DNA of 64,000 bases from Lactobacillus sp. ESL0679 (GTDB lineage Bacteria > Bacillota > Bacilli > Lactobacillales > Lactobacillaceae). The stretch is from assembly GCF_029433515.1 (NCBI RefSeq), contig NZ_JAQTIG010000001.1, positions 124,001 through 188,000 on the forward strand. The letters are read 5' to 3'. The position numbers and the translations under genes are program-made. The stretch's first letter is position 1. Every line of letters starts with the position of its first letter. Under the pieces are notes generated by a model that did not search any database, was not told the origin of the DNA, and worked only from the letters and a program-made list of their open reading frames with translations. Shown here piece by piece: positions 10,214-19,047 of this stretch.

Positions 10214-10643
10214 TAGAATTGCCACCTACTTCCGAACTTTTAGTCACAAACTTACATTTGATTGGTAACTTAGTTGAAGCAAGACGTAAAGCTTCACGAG
10301 CAGTTGCTTCGTCAACGCCACCAATTTCAAACATAATCTTTTCTCTTTTTACTACAGCTACCCAACCAGCTGGTGCACCTTTACCAGAACCCATACGTAC
10401 ACCTACACCTTTAGCAGTGTATGACTTTTGTGGGAAAATTCTGATCCAAACTTTACCACCACGCTTCATGTAACGAGTCATCGCAACACGAGCAGCTTCA
10501 ATTTGTTGGTTAGTAATCCAGTGAGACTCGAGGGCTTCTAAACCATATTCACCAAAGGCAATGGTTCTACCACCTTTAGCAGCACCACGCATCTTACCAC
10601 GGAATTCACGACGGTGTTTTACTCGTTTTGGTACTAAAGGCAT
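10203..10643 (-). CDS. rplP: 50S ribosomal protein L16
   Basis: L16 (146 residues) helps shape the A-site tRNA corridor. It begins [20 protein letters not shown] and keeps [20 protein letters not shown] and [18 protein letters not shown]. Its start overlaps the rpsC stop by one base and its end overlaps rpmC by 11 bases. Confidence 0.97.
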   Translation of the reverse strand: MPLVPKRVKHRREFRGKMRGAAKGGRTIAFGEYGLEALESHWITNQQIEAARVAMTRYMKRGGKVWIRIFPQKSYTAKGVGVRMGSGKGAPAGWVAVVKREKIMFEIGGVDEATAREALRLASTKLPIKCKFVTKSSEVGGNSNEG

Positions 10644-11314
10644 TATTTGTTTCCTCCCTTCACTGCTTTTGCGGGCTTCTTGTTCTTAGTAGGCAAGACT
10701 TCACCGCGGTTGATCCAAACTTGAACACCAATTTCACCATAAGTAGTGAAGGCATTTACCCAAGCGTAATCAATATCAGCTCTTAAAGTTTGTAATGGAA
10801 CACGACCTTCTGTATGCCATTCTCTTCTTGCCATGTCGGCACCGTTTAAACGACCAGAGGTTTGTACTCTGATACCCTTAGCGCCAGCACGCATACTTCT
10901 TTGAGTAGCTTGACGAATTGCACGTCTAAAAGCAATACGAGCTTCAAGTTGACTGGCAATACTGTCAGCAACTAATTTAGCATCAAGATCTGGTTTCTTA
11001 ATTTCAACAATGTTGACATGTACTTGTTTCTTAGTCAAAGCATTTAGGTCTCTTCTTAAAGCTTCAACTTCAGAACCACCTTTACCAATTACCATACCTG
11101 GTTTTGAAGTATTGATGGAAACGTTGATTCTGTTAGCTGCACGTTCAATTTCAACAGTAGAAACAGAGGCATCCTTCAACTTCTTAGAAATGAATTTTCT
11201 GATGCGCAGGTCTTCATTTAAGGTTTCTTTGTATCCTCTGTCAGCATACCATTTAGATTCCCAATCGCGAATAACGCCAAGACGGAAACCATTTGGGTTA
11301 ATCTTTTGACCCAT
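10643..11314 (-). CDS. rpsC: 30S ribosomal protein S3
   Basis: S3 (223 residues) lines the mRNA entry channel and has helicase-assisting basic residues. The KH domain contains [13 protein letters not shown], and the C-terminal domain has [21 protein letters not shown]. It lies between rplV and rplP. Length is normal. Confidence 0.97.
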   Translation of the reverse strand: MGQKINPNGFRLGVIRDWESKWYADRGYKETLNEDLRIRKFISKKLKDASVSTVEIERAANRINVSINTSKPGMVIGKGGSEVEALRRDLNALTKKQVHVNIVEIKKPDLDAKLVADSIASQLEARIAFRRAIRQATQRSMRAGAKGIRVQTSGRLNGADMARREWHTEGRVPLQTLRADIDYAWVNAFTTYGEIGVQVWINRGEVLPTKNKKPAKAVKGGNK

Positions 11315-11327
11315 TAATATACCTCCC

Positions 11328-11681
11328 TTAATCGTTCTTTTCTGAAACTACTACAACTACATGACTTGTTCTCTTGTTAATTGGAGAAGCCATACCCTTG
11401 GCACGTGGCCGGAATCTCTTCAAAGTTGCGCCTTCATTTACATATGCTTCTGATACGTAAAGATTTGCACTTTCAAGATCATAGTTGTGTTCTGCGTTAG
11501 CAATAGCTGAACGTAAAACTTTTTCAACGATTGGGGAAGCAGCTCTAGGCGTAAATTCCAAGATTGCTAATGCTTCAGCAACGTCTTTGCCGCGAATTAA
11601 GTCAACGACTAAGCGAGCTTTTCTTGCAGCAATTCGAACAGTTCTTGCTTCAGCTCTAGCTGAACTAATTTGTTCTGCCAT
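11328..11681 (-). CDS. rplV: 50S ribosomal protein L22
   Basis: L22 (117 residues) has a long beta-hairpin reaching into the exit tunnel. The hairpin region [20 protein letters not shown] is intact with no insertion or deletion of the kind linked to macrolide resistance. It lies between rpsS and rpsC. Confidence 0.97.
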   Translation of the reverse strand: MAEQISSARAEARTVRIAARKARLVVDLIRGKDVAEALAILEFTPRAASPIVEKVLRSAIANAEHNYDLESANLYVSEAYVNEGATLKRFRPRAKGMASPINKRTSHVVVVVSEKND

Positions 11682-11700
11682 TTAAGTGTTTCTCCCTTCT

Positions 11701-11982
11701 TTATTTTGCAGTGGCCTTATCGTCAGATGTCTTGTGTCCACGGAAAGTTCTCGTTGGAACGAATTCACCTAACTTGTGACCAACCATGTCTTCAGTAATG
11801 TAAACTGGGACATGTTTTCTACCATCGTAAACAGCTATAGTCAAACCAACAAAGGAAGGGAAAATAGTTGAACGACGTGACCAAGTCTTAATAACTTGCT
11901 TCTTTTCTGCGTTTTCTTGAGCTTCAACCTTCTTCAACAATGATGCGTCTGCAAAAGGTCCTTTTTTAATACTACGGCTCAT
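11701..11982 (-). CDS. rpsS: 30S ribosomal protein S19
   Basis: S19 (93 residues) sits in the head of the 30S subunit with S13. It begins [20 protein letters not shown] and contains [17 protein letters not shown], the family signature. It lies between rplB and rplV. Confidence 0.97.
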   Translation of the reverse strand: MSRSIKKGPFADASLLKKVEAQENAEKKQVIKTWSRRSTIFPSFVGLTIAVYDGRKHVPVYITEDMVGHKLGEFVPTRTFRGHKTSDDKATAK

Positions 11983-12000
11983 TAATTAACCCTCCTTCTA

Positions 12001-12837
12001 TTATTTGCTACCCTTACGGTGACGAATGATCAGCTTCTCGCTAGCTCTCTTACTATTTCTAGTCTTAACACCGCGACTCTTCTTACCCCAAGGAGTCATA
12101 GGTTGTGGACGCCCAACTGGGGCCTTACCTTCACCACCACCATGTGGGTGATCGTTAGGGTTCATTACGGAACCACGTGATTGTGGACGTCTGCCTAACC
12201 AACGACTACGACCAGCTTTACCTAATTGGATCAATGAATGTTGTTCATTACCAACAACGCCGATAGTAGCACGACAAACTGACAAGATCTTACGAACTTC
12301 GCCACTTTGTAATCTGACTAATGCATATTTACCGTCAAAACCTAAAACTTGAGCACTTGTACCAGCACTTCTTACCAATTGTCCACCCTTACCAGGTTTC
12401 ATTTCAATGTTATGAATTGAAGTACCAGTAGGAATGTTCTTTAATGGTAATGCGTTACCTGGCTTGATATCAGCATCTGCACCAGATTCAACAATATCGC
12501 CAACTTTTAAGCCCTTAGGTGCAAGAATGTAAGTCTTGATACCGTCAGTGTAGTGAAGAAGTGCAATGTTAGCAGTTCTGTTTGGATCGTATTCGATAGA
12601 TTTAACAACTGCTTTTGCATTATCTTTATTACGCTTAAAATCAATAACACGGTACTTTTGCTTGTGACCACCACCACGGTGTCTACTTGTAATATGACCA
12701 TATGAGTTACGGCCTGCTGTATGTGATTGTGATTCAAGCAAGGTACGTTCTGGCTTGCTCGTCGTAATCTCAGCGAAGTCGGAAGAAGTCATATTACGGC
12801 GACCATTTGTGGTTGGCTTATAAACTTTAATAGCCAA
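12001..12837 (-). CDS. rplB: 50S ribosomal protein L2
   Basis: L2 (278 residues) is a primary 23S-binding protein close to the peptidyl transferase centre. The C-terminal region with [20 protein letters not shown] carries the conserved histidine of that segment. It lies between rplW and rpsS. Confidence 0.98.
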   Translation of the reverse strand: MAIKVYKPTTNGRRNMTSSDFAEITTSKPERTLLESQSHTAGRNSYGHITSRHRGGGHKQKYRVIDFKRNKDNAKAVVKSIEYDPNRTANIALLHYTDGIKTYILAPKGLKVGDIVESGADADIKPGNALPLKNIPTGTSIHNIEMKPGKGGQLVRSAGTSAQVLGFDGKYALVRLQSGEVRKILSVCRATIGVVGNEQHSLIQLGKAGRSRWLGRRPQSRGSVMNPNDHPHGGGEGKAPVGRPQPMTPWGKKSRGVKTRNSKRASEKLIIRHRKGSK

Positions 12838-12852
12838 TTGACTGACCTCCTA

Positions 12853-13158
12853 TTACTTATTCTCTTCTTTGTTTTCGTCTTTGAAAATCTTAATGTCGTT
12901 TGAATCGTCAGTTAAGGTAACAATTGCCTTGCGTGTACGAGCTGTTTTACCAGCATAGCGACCAACGCGCTTGTCCTTGCCACGAACGTTCATGATGTTA
13001 ACTTTCTTAACTTTAACATCAAAGATTTCTTCAACAGCAATACGAACTTGAGTCTTGGTTGCAGTTAAAAGCACGTTGAAAGTGTACTTCTTATCATCCA
13101 TTAAGTTCGTTGACTTTTCAGTAATGACAGGTCTTAAAATGATATCGTGTGCACTCAT
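12853..13158 (-). CDS. rplW: 50S ribosomal protein L23
   Basis: L23 (101 residues) lies at the tunnel exit and docks trigger factor and SRP. It begins with [19 protein letters not shown]. Its ATG overlaps the rplD stop in an ATGA arrangement, indicating coupled translation. Confidence 0.97.
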   Translation of the reverse strand: MSAHDIILRPVITEKSTNLMDDKKYTFNVLLTATKTQVRIAVEEIFDVKVKKVNIMNVRGKDKRVGRYAGKTARTRKAIVTLTDDSNDIKIFKDENKEENK

Positions 13159-13787
13159 TTCTTTGAAGCCCCCTCAACATTCTTTTCAATCTTTTCTACA
13201 GCACCCTTAGTCAAAATCAACTTGCCGTAGTTAACAACGTCTTCAACATTGACGCCGTTAACAGGAACAACCTTGACATTAGTCAAGTTTCTTGCTGAAA
13301 GTTGTACATTCTTGTCATCTGAAACAACTAAAACTTTACCTTCAACATTCAAGCTACTTAACATTGACTTAAATTCTTTAGTCTTAGGAGCTGACATTGT
13401 CAACTGGTCTAAAACGATTAAATCTTGATCAATCAATTTTTGGGAAAGAACTGACTTAATAGCCAAACGACGTTGCTTTCTTGGCATTGAATATGCGTAT
13501 GAACGTGGAGTTGGTCCGAAGACAACACCACCGCCGCGCCATTGTGGAGATCTAATGGAACCTTGACGAGCACGTCCCGTACCCTTTTGCTTCCATGGTT
13601 TCTTACCACCGCCGCGAACAGCAGATCTATTCTTAACTTTTGAGGTACCTTGACGTTTGCCAGCTCTTTGTCTGATGATTGCGTCAAACACAACGCTTTC
13701 GTTTGGTTCAATACCAAAAACTGCATCATTTAAAGTAACTTCACCAGCATCTTTACCTTTTTGATCGATAACCTTTAAATTAGCCAT
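13155..13787 (-). CDS. rplD: 50S ribosomal protein L4
   Basis: L4 (210 residues) has an extended loop that constricts the exit tunnel; the loop with [19 protein letters not shown] is intact. In several bacteria L4 also represses its own S10 operon by binding the leader, which makes the folded leader upstream of rpsJ relevant. It lies between rplC and rplW. Confidence 0.97.
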   Translation of the reverse strand: MANLKVIDQKGKDAGEVTLNDAVFGIEPNESVVFDAIIRQRAGKRQGTSKVKNRSAVRGGGKKPWKQKGTGRARQGSIRSPQWRGGGVVFGPTPRSYAYSMPRKQRRLAIKSVLSQKLIDQDLIVLDQLTMSAPKTKEFKSMLSSLNVEGKVLVVSDDKNVQLSARNLTNVKVVPVNGVNVEDVVNYGKLILTKGAVEKIEKNVEGASKK

Positions 13788-13801
13788 TCTAGTCCTCCTT
13801 C

Positions 13802-14431
13802 CTATTTATTAATCTTAACAGCAGATTTAACAGTAATTAATGAGTTCTTAGCACCTGGAACATTACCTTTAATCAGCAATACGTTCTTATCTGCTACAAC
13901 TTTTTCAATTACTAAGTTTTCAATGGTAACTTTCTTCATACCCATGTGACCTGGCAAACGCTTGCCCTTTGGTACACGGTTAATGATGGAACCCATTGAA
14001 CCTGGAACTCTGTGGTATCTTGAACCGTGAGTTTCAGGTCCACGTGATTGGCCCCAACGCTTAATGTTACCTTGGTATCCATGACCTCTTGTAATTCCAG
14101 TAACGTCTACAACGTCGCCTTCCTTAAATGTGTCCACAGTAACTTCTGAGCCGACTTCGTAGTCCTTAAGCTCAACTCCGCGGATTTCACGAATGAAGCG
14201 CTTAGGCGAAGTCTTTGCTTTTGCAGCATGACCTTTTTCTGGTTTGTTGCTCAAAACTTCACGTTTATCTTGGTATCCCAATTGAACTGCTTCGTAACCG
14301 TCTGATTCAACAGTCTTAACTTGCATAACAACGTTAGGAGTTGCTTCAACAACAGTTACAGGAACAAGGATACCATCTTTAGTGAAGACTTGAGTCATAC
14401 CGACTTTTCTTCCTAAGATTCCTTTGGTCAT
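13802..14431 (-). CDS. rplC: 50S ribosomal protein L3
   Basis: L3 (209 residues) is an assembly initiator whose central extension reaches the peptidyl transferase centre. It begins [20 protein letters not shown] and contains [20 protein letters not shown]. It is the second gene of the S10 operon. Confidence 0.97.
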   Translation of the reverse strand: MTKGILGRKVGMTQVFTKDGILVPVTVVEATPNVVMQVKTVESDGYEAVQLGYQDKREVLSNKPEKGHAAKAKTSPKRFIREIRGVELKDYEVGSEVTVDTFKEGDVVDVTGITRGHGYQGNIKRWGQSRGPETHGSRYHRVPGSMGSIINRVPKGKRLPGHMGMKKVTIENLVIEKVVADKNVLLIKGNVPGAKNSLITVKSAVKINK

Positions 14432-14456
14432 GATTACACCTCTTTCTTTTTAAAAA

Positions 14457-14765
14457 TTATAATTTGATTTCGATGTCAACGCCGCTTGGAAGATCAAGCT
14501 TCATTAAAGAATCAACAGTCTTAGGTGTAGGATTTAAAATGTCGATTAAACGCTTGTGCGTACGCATTTCAAATTGTTCACGTGAGTCCTTGTTCTTGTG
14601 TGGTGAACGCAGAACAGTGAACAAAACCCTTTCTGTTGGTAGTGGAACTGGGCCTGAAATTTCAGCACCAGTTCTCTTCGCAGTAGCTACAATCTTAGCA
14701 GCTGATTCATCGAGAATACCATGTTCGTATGACTTAAGTCTGATACGAATAGATTGACTTGCCAT
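14457..14765 (-). CDS. rpsJ: 30S ribosomal protein S10 (NusE)
   Basis: S10 (102 residues) is both a 30S head protein and the NusE partner of NusB in antitermination. It begins [19 protein letters not shown] and contains [19 protein letters not shown]. It is the first gene of the 13.5-kb S10-spc-alpha cluster and is preceded by AAGGAGG. Its promoter and leader lie just upstream. Confidence 0.98.
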   Translation of the reverse strand: MASQSIRIRLKSYEHGILDESAAKIVATAKRTGAEISGPVPLPTERVLFTVLRSPHKNKDSREQFEMRTHKRLIDILNPTPKTVDSLMKLDLPSGVDIEIKL

Positions 14766-14924
14766 TGAATTACCTCCTTAACGTCTTCTTTTAAAAGATG
14801 ACTAGCCTCCGCAAAAATTACCGGCCACACCTCTGTGGCAATGCAGCCTGGTGTGCCGCAACCTTTTGCATCAACGCTTACAACAATTACATGTGTTTAG
14901 AGCATAGTACTCCCCAAACACACA
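14766..14924 (-). promoter_or_regulatory. structured 5' leader of the S10 operon
   Basis: About 160 transcribed bases precede rpsJ. Two good helices are visible. P1 pairs 14892-14898 with 14916-14922 (TGTGTTT / AAACACA on the RNA) right at the predicted 5' end. P2 pairs 14850-14858 with 14822-14831 (CGGCACACC / GGTGTGGCCG, nine pairs with one bulged G), with a smaller GGC/GCC helix inside its loop. No U-run follows P2, so it does not look like a terminator. r-protein autoregulation, for example by L4, is an inference from other bacteria. Confidence 0.6.
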
Positions 14925-14930
14925 AAGACT

Positions 14931-14959
14931 AGTATACCTGCTCTTTGTTGAAATATCAA
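14931..14959 (-). promoter_or_regulatory. S10 operon promoter
   Basis: Sigma-A type promoter on the minus strand: -35 TTGATA (14954-14959), 17-base spacer, -10 TATACT (14931-14936). Transcription would start near 14924 and run through the ribosomal gene cluster. The sequence just downstream, TAGTCTTTGT, recurs at the str operon promoter. Confidence 0.8.
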
Positions 14960-15043
14960 GGATTTAGAGCATTTTAATTTTATTTTTTTGCTTTTTCTTT
15001 CTATTAATACTCAACTTTTTTATCATTATTTTTTTGAAAAAAT

Positions 15044-15078
15044 CACAAAAAAAGCCATTGGCATTACCAATGACTTTT
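15044..15078 (-). terminator. intrinsic terminator after fusA
   Basis: On the minus strand GTCATTGG (15067-15074) pairs with CCAATGGC (15054-15061) around a five-base loop and is followed by seven Ts. It ends the str operon. The remaining sequence between here and the S10 promoter is AT-rich with nothing recognisable. Confidence 0.85.
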
Positions 15079-15115
15079 AAAAATCTTAATTTTTATTTTT
15101 TAAAACTAACAAGAA

Positions 15116-17209
15116 TTAGTCAGCGTCGCCGCCGCGCTTCTTGATAATTTCTGCTTGAATTGACTTAGGAGTTGCTGCGTAGTGGTCAAATACCATTGTA
15201 AATGTACCACGACCTTGAGTTGATGAACGCAAAGTAGTTGCGTAACCAAACATTTCAGCAAGTGGAACCATTGAGTTCAATACCTTAGCACCAGAACGAT
15301 CTTGCATATTGTCCATCGTACCACGACGAGCAGTAATTGAGCCCATTACATCACCCAAGTATTCTTCTGGGGTGATTACTTGAACCTTCATAATTGGTTC
15401 AAGAATAACAGCACCAGCCTTAGGAGCAGCATTTCTCAAAGCAAGTGATGCAGCAACCTTGAAGGCAGCTTCAGATGAGTCGACTTCGTGATAACTACCA
15501 TCGTAAAGCTTAGCCTTAACGTCGATCAATGGGTAGCCAGCAAGGATACCGTTCTTCATTGATTCTTGAAGTCCAGCATCTACTGAAGGGATAAATTCAC
15601 GAGGAACAACACCACCGACAATGGCATCTTCGAATTCGTAACCTTTACCTCTTTCGTTTGGTGTAAATTCAACCCAAACGTCACCGTATTGACCTTTACC
15701 ACCGGATTGACGAACGAATTTACCTTGAGCCTTAGCTGGCTTAGTGAAGGTTTCACGGTAAGCAACTTGTGGTTCACCGATCTTAGCTTCAACGTGGAAT
15801 TCACGCTTCATACGTTCAACCATGATTTGCAAGTGCAATTCACCCATTCCGGAAATCAAGGTTTGACCAGTTTCAGCATTAGTTTCAGCTCTGAAAGTTG
15901 GGTCTTCTTCAGTCAACTTTTGCAAAGCAACATCAAGCTTATCACGGTCAGCCTTTGATTCAGGTTCAATTGAAACTTGAATAACTGGATCTGGAACTTC
16001 CAAACTTTCCAAAATTAATGGGTGGTCTGGATCAGTTAATGAGTCACCAGTAGTAGTGTTCTTCAAACCGATAGCACCAGCGATATCACCTGAGAATACT
16101 TCTGGAATTTCAGTTCTTGAGTTGGCGTGCATTTGCAACAAACGACCAACACGTTCACGACTGTTCTTTGAAGCGTTCAAAACGTATGAACCTGATTCAA
16201 GAGAACCAGTGTAAACACGAATGTAAGTCAAACGACCAACAAATGGGTCAGTAGCAATCTTAAAGGCTAAAGCTGAGAATGGCTTGTCGTCTCCTGCTAC
16301 TAATTCTTCTTCCTCACCAGTCTTAGGATCGTGAGCAATGTATGGCTTAACGTCAACAGGTGATGGTAAGTAGTCAACCACACCGTCAAGCATCATTTGT
16401 ACACCCTTGTTCTTGAAAGCTGAACCAGCAAATACTGGGAACAATTCCAAGTTCAAGGTAGCCTTACGAATAGCAGCCTTTAATTCATCAATGGAAATTT
16501 CATCACCATTAAGGTATTTTTCCATGATGTCATCGTCAACATCAGCAACTTGTTCGATCAAAGCACTTCTACGCTTTTCAGCATCTGCCTTGTATTCGTC
16601 AGGAACTGGAATAGTTTCCCACTTAGAACCAAGCTTGTCTTCGTCATAAACATCAGCAACCATGTTGATTAAGTCGATAACACCTTCAAAGGTTTCGGCA
16701 GAACCGATTGGCATTTGAACAGGTAAAGCATTGGCATTTAAGCGTTCGTGTAAAGAAGTTACAGATTTATCGAAATCTGCACCAATCTTGTCCATCTTGT
16801 TAACAAAAACAATTCGAGGAACACCGTAAGTTTCAGCTTGACGCCAAACATTTTCAGTTTGTGGCTCAACACCAGCTTGAGCATCAAGAACAGTTACCGC
16901 ACCATCAAGAACACGAAGTGAACGTTCAACTTCGATAGTAAAGTCAACGTGTCCTGGGGTATCAATGATGTTAATTCTGTAGTCTTTCCATTGCGCAGTC
17001 GTAGCGGCTGATGTAATGGTAATCCCACGTTCCTTCTCTTCGTCCATCCAGTCCATTTGGCTGTCACCTTCGTGGGTTTCACCAATTTTATGGATCTTAC
17101 CAGTGTAGTAAAGGATACGTTCAGTAGTGGTAGTCTTACCCGCATCAATGTGGGCCATAATACCAATGTTACGTGTCTTTTCTAATGGAAATTCACGCTT
17201 ATTAGCCAT
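15116..17209 (-). CDS. fusA: elongation factor G
   Basis: EF-G (697 residues) is the GTPase that drives translocation and, with RRF, ribosome recycling. The G1 motif AHIDAGKT is at residues 19-26, followed by DTPGH (G3) and NKMD (G4). Domain IV and V signatures such as [18 protein letters not shown] and [18 protein letters not shown] are present. It is last in the str operon; no tuf gene follows, unlike many bacteria. Confidence 0.98.
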   Translation of the reverse strand: MANKREFPLEKTRNIGIMAHIDAGKTTTTERILYYTGKIHKIGETHEGDSQMDWMDEEKERGITITSAATTAQWKDYRINIIDTPGHVDFTIEVERSLRVLDGAVTVLDAQAGVEPQTENVWRQAETYGVPRIVFVNKMDKIGADFDKSVTSLHERLNANALPVQMPIGSAETFEGVIDLINMVADVYDEDKLGSKWETIPVPDEYKADAEKRRSALIEQVADVDDDIMEKYLNGDEISIDELKAAIRKATLNLELFPVFAGSAFKNKGVQMMLDGVVDYLPSPVDVKPYIAHDPKTGEEEELVAGDDKPFSALAFKIATDPFVGRLTYIRVYTGSLESGSYVLNASKNSRERVGRLLQMHANSRTEIPEVFSGDIAGAIGLKNTTTGDSLTDPDHPLILESLEVPDPVIQVSIEPESKADRDKLDVALQKLTEEDPTFRAETNAETGQTLISGMGELHLQIMVERMKREFHVEAKIGEPQVAYRETFTKPAKAQGKFVRQSGGKGQYGDVWVEFTPNERGKGYEFEDAIVGGVVPREFIPSVDAGLQESMKNGILAGYPLIDVKAKLYDGSYHEVDSSEAAFKVAASLALRNAAPKAGAVILEPIMKVQVITPEEYLGDVMGSITARRGTMDNMQDRSGAKVLNSMVPLAEMFGYATTLRSSTQGRGTFTMVFDHYAATPKSIQAEIIKKRGGDAD

Positions 17210-17244
17210 AAATTCTTATCTCCTTAAAAAATATACCAATCAAA

Positions 17245-17715
17245 TTAGAAGCGGTAGTGTGCAAATGCACGGTTAGCTTCAGCCATACGGTGAACGTCTT
17301 CACGCTTCTTAACTGCAGAACCGGTGTTGTTTGAAGCGTCGATAATTTCGTTAGCTAAACGTTCATCCATTGTATGTTCATTGCGTAAACGAGCGTATGA
17401 AACAAGCCATCTTAAACCTAAAGTAGTTCTTCTTTCTGGACGAACTTCAACTGGGATTTGGTAGTTTGAACCACCGATACGACGAGCTCTAACTTCCAAA
17501 ACTGGCATAATGTTGTTCATAGCTTCTTCAAAAACGTCAAGTGGTTCCTTACCGGTCTTGTCTTTAACGATGTTGAAAGCATCATAAAGGATAGAAGATG
17601 CCTTAGCTCTCTTACCATCAAGCATCAAGTGATTGATTAACTTAGTAACAAGCTTTGAGTTATAAACTGGATCTGCTAAAACGTCTCTTTTAGTTACATG
17701 TCCTTTTCTAGGCAT
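17245..17715 (-). CDS. rpsG: 30S ribosomal protein S7
   Basis: S7 (156 residues) nucleates 30S head assembly and lies at the E site. It begins [20 protein letters not shown] and contains [20 protein letters not shown]. In other bacteria it autoregulates the str operon. It is 14 bases after rpsL. Confidence 0.98.
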   Translation of the reverse strand: MPRKGHVTKRDVLADPVYNSKLVTKLINHLMLDGKRAKASSILYDAFNIVKDKTGKEPLDVFEEAMNNIMPVLEVRARRIGGSNYQIPVEVRPERRTTLGLRWLVSYARLRNEHTMDERLANEIIDASNNTGSAVKKREDVHRMAEANRAFAHYRF

Positions 17716-17729
17716 TATTTAACTCCTCC

Positions 17730-18137
17730 TTAATCTTTCTTAGCACCGTACTTAGAACGGCTTTGTTTTCTGCCATCAACACCAGCAGTATCAAGGGCAC
17801 CACGAATAATATGGTAACGTACACCAGGAAGGTCCTTTACACGACCACCACGGATTAAAACAACCGAGTGCTCTTGCAAGTTGTGGCCTTCACCTGGGAT
17901 GTAGGCAGTAACTTCGATTAAGTTAGAAAGACGAACACGAGCATACTTACGTAAAGCTGAGTTTGGCTTCTTTGGTGTCATAGTACCAACACGAGTTGCA
18001 ACACCACGCATTTGTGGAGCTGGGTTGAATACTAATTCTTTCTTCATACTGTTGTAGCCGTAGCTTAAAGCTGGTGACTTTGATTTAGTCGTCTTTGAGT
18101 GACGGCCTTTTCTTACCAATTGGTTAATAGTTGGCAT
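17730..18137 (-). CDS. rpsL: 30S ribosomal protein S12
   Basis: S12 (135 residues from [20 protein letters not shown]) is part of the decoding centre. The sequences [11 protein letters not shown] and [13 protein letters not shown] are the wild-type forms at the two places where streptomycin-resistance changes normally arise. The start at 18137 matches AGGAGG in the leader; a longer frame runs upstream to 18179 but lacks a matching site. Confidence 0.97.
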   Translation of the reverse strand: MPTINQLVRKGRHSKTTKSKSPALSYGYNSMKKELVFNPAPQMRGVATRVGTMTPKKPNSALRKYARVRLSNLIEVTAYIPGEGHNLQEHSVVLIRGGRVKDLPGVRYHIIRGALDTAGVDGRKQSRSKYGAKKD

Positions 18138-18230
18138 TAACTTTTTCCTCCTAAAAAACTGTTTATTCTGTTCACACATCCAGGAGTTTCTTTTTTAGAT
18201 CCTGAACTATCTTCAAAACATACAAAGACT

Positions 18231-18258
18231 ATTGTACTCGCTTTTAAAGATAAATCAA
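18231..18258 (-). promoter_or_regulatory. str operon promoter
   Basis: On the minus strand -35 TTGATT (18253-18258), 16-base spacer, -10 TACAAT (18231-18236). The leader to rpsL is about 90 bases and can form a seven-pair hairpin (18200-18206 with 18179-18185). The first transcribed bases resemble those of the S10 operon. Confidence 0.65.
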
Positions 18259-18310
18259 TCTTTATTTGTTAAAAAATTCAATTTTCGCGTACCTAATACT
18301 GAGGTACAAC

Positions 18311-19003
18311 ATGAACTGGATTTACACACTAACTAATTTTTTAATCGGCACCTGCCTTGCCTCCCATGCCGCTGTTATCTGCGATCGCTGGGAAACTTTT
18401 GACTTTTTCTTAACTCGGTCACGTTGCAGCACTTGCCAAACCGAACTCAGCATACTTGACGAATTGCCGGTGATTTCTTATCTTTGGCTTCACGGTAAGT
18501 GCCGCTACTGCAGTAATTCAATCCCAGTCAAATTGCCAGTGATTGAGATTTGCGGCGGACTTGCCTTTATCCAAATTGACTTCAGCCGAATTACTGGTTG
18601 GGCAACTGCTATCCTGATTTTCAGTCTTCTACTTGCTGCCATCAGTGATTTTGAGCAACAAGAATTTCATTTGCTGATGCTTGCGCCAACCTTATGTCTA
18701 GCAATTTTTAAAAGTAGTGACTTGCTTCACTTTCAACTTTTAGATTGTGTGGAATTACTACCGATTTTACTATTATTGCTTTTCTTTGTTTGGCAACACA
18801 AATTGGGTAGCGGCGATTTGCTTATTTATCTTGTCTTAGCTATCTACTTTAGTCCGCACGCAGCAAACCTAACCTTTTTAATTGGCTCGGCACTATTAAT
18901 TGTCCATTTTTACCTAAAAAAGCAAAAGGGACAAAAGCAACAACCTATTGCCTTTGTCCCCTATCTTTTTCTTGGACTAACTATTCAATTCTTATTCAAA
19001 TAA
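18311..19003 (+). CDS. comC: prepilin peptidase (A24 family, ComC-like)
   Basis: This 230-residue membrane protein is the only plus-strand gene between str and rpo. In the family it cleaves and N-methylates type IV prepilins, including competence pseudopilins. The N-terminal domain has two CxxC pairs (CSTC and CRYC), and two catalytic aspartates can be placed: SDFEQQEF and the GSGD motif (GxGD class). About seven hydrophobic segments are visible. The ATG at 18311 has GAGGT six bases upstream. It converges on rpoC with a shared terminator. The comG targets are not in this window. Confidence 0.85.
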   Translation: MNWIYTLTNFLIGTCLASHAAVICDRWETFDFFLTRSRCSTCQTELSILDELPVISYLWLHGKCRYCSNSIPVKLPVIEICGGLAFIQIDFSRITGWATAILIFSLLLAAISDFEQQEFHLLMLAPTLCLAIFKSSDLLHFQLLDCVELLPILLLLLFFVWQHKLGSGDLLIYLVLAIYFSPHAANLTFLIGSALLIVHFYLKKQKGQKQQPIAFVPYLFLGLTIQFLFK

Positions 19004-19040
19004 AATAGCGTTCCTACTATTATGTAGAAACGCCATTTAT
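19002..19040. terminator. terminator between comC and rpoC (convergent)
   Basis: Ten-pair hairpin with one G-U: GCGTTCCTAC (19008-19017) and GTAGAAACGC (19024-19033), flanked by A/T-rich runs on both sides. Pairing is best on the minus strand, where it ends rpoC and is followed by TATTTTATT. Confidence 0.7.
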
Positions 19041-19047
19041 TTTTGAA

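Noticed and set aside
17730-18137. Streptomycin- or rifampicin-resistance substitutions in rpsL and rpoB
   Set aside because: The relevant stretches ([11 protein letters not shown] and RVKDLPG in S12; [16 protein letters not shown] in RpoB) have the ordinary residues.
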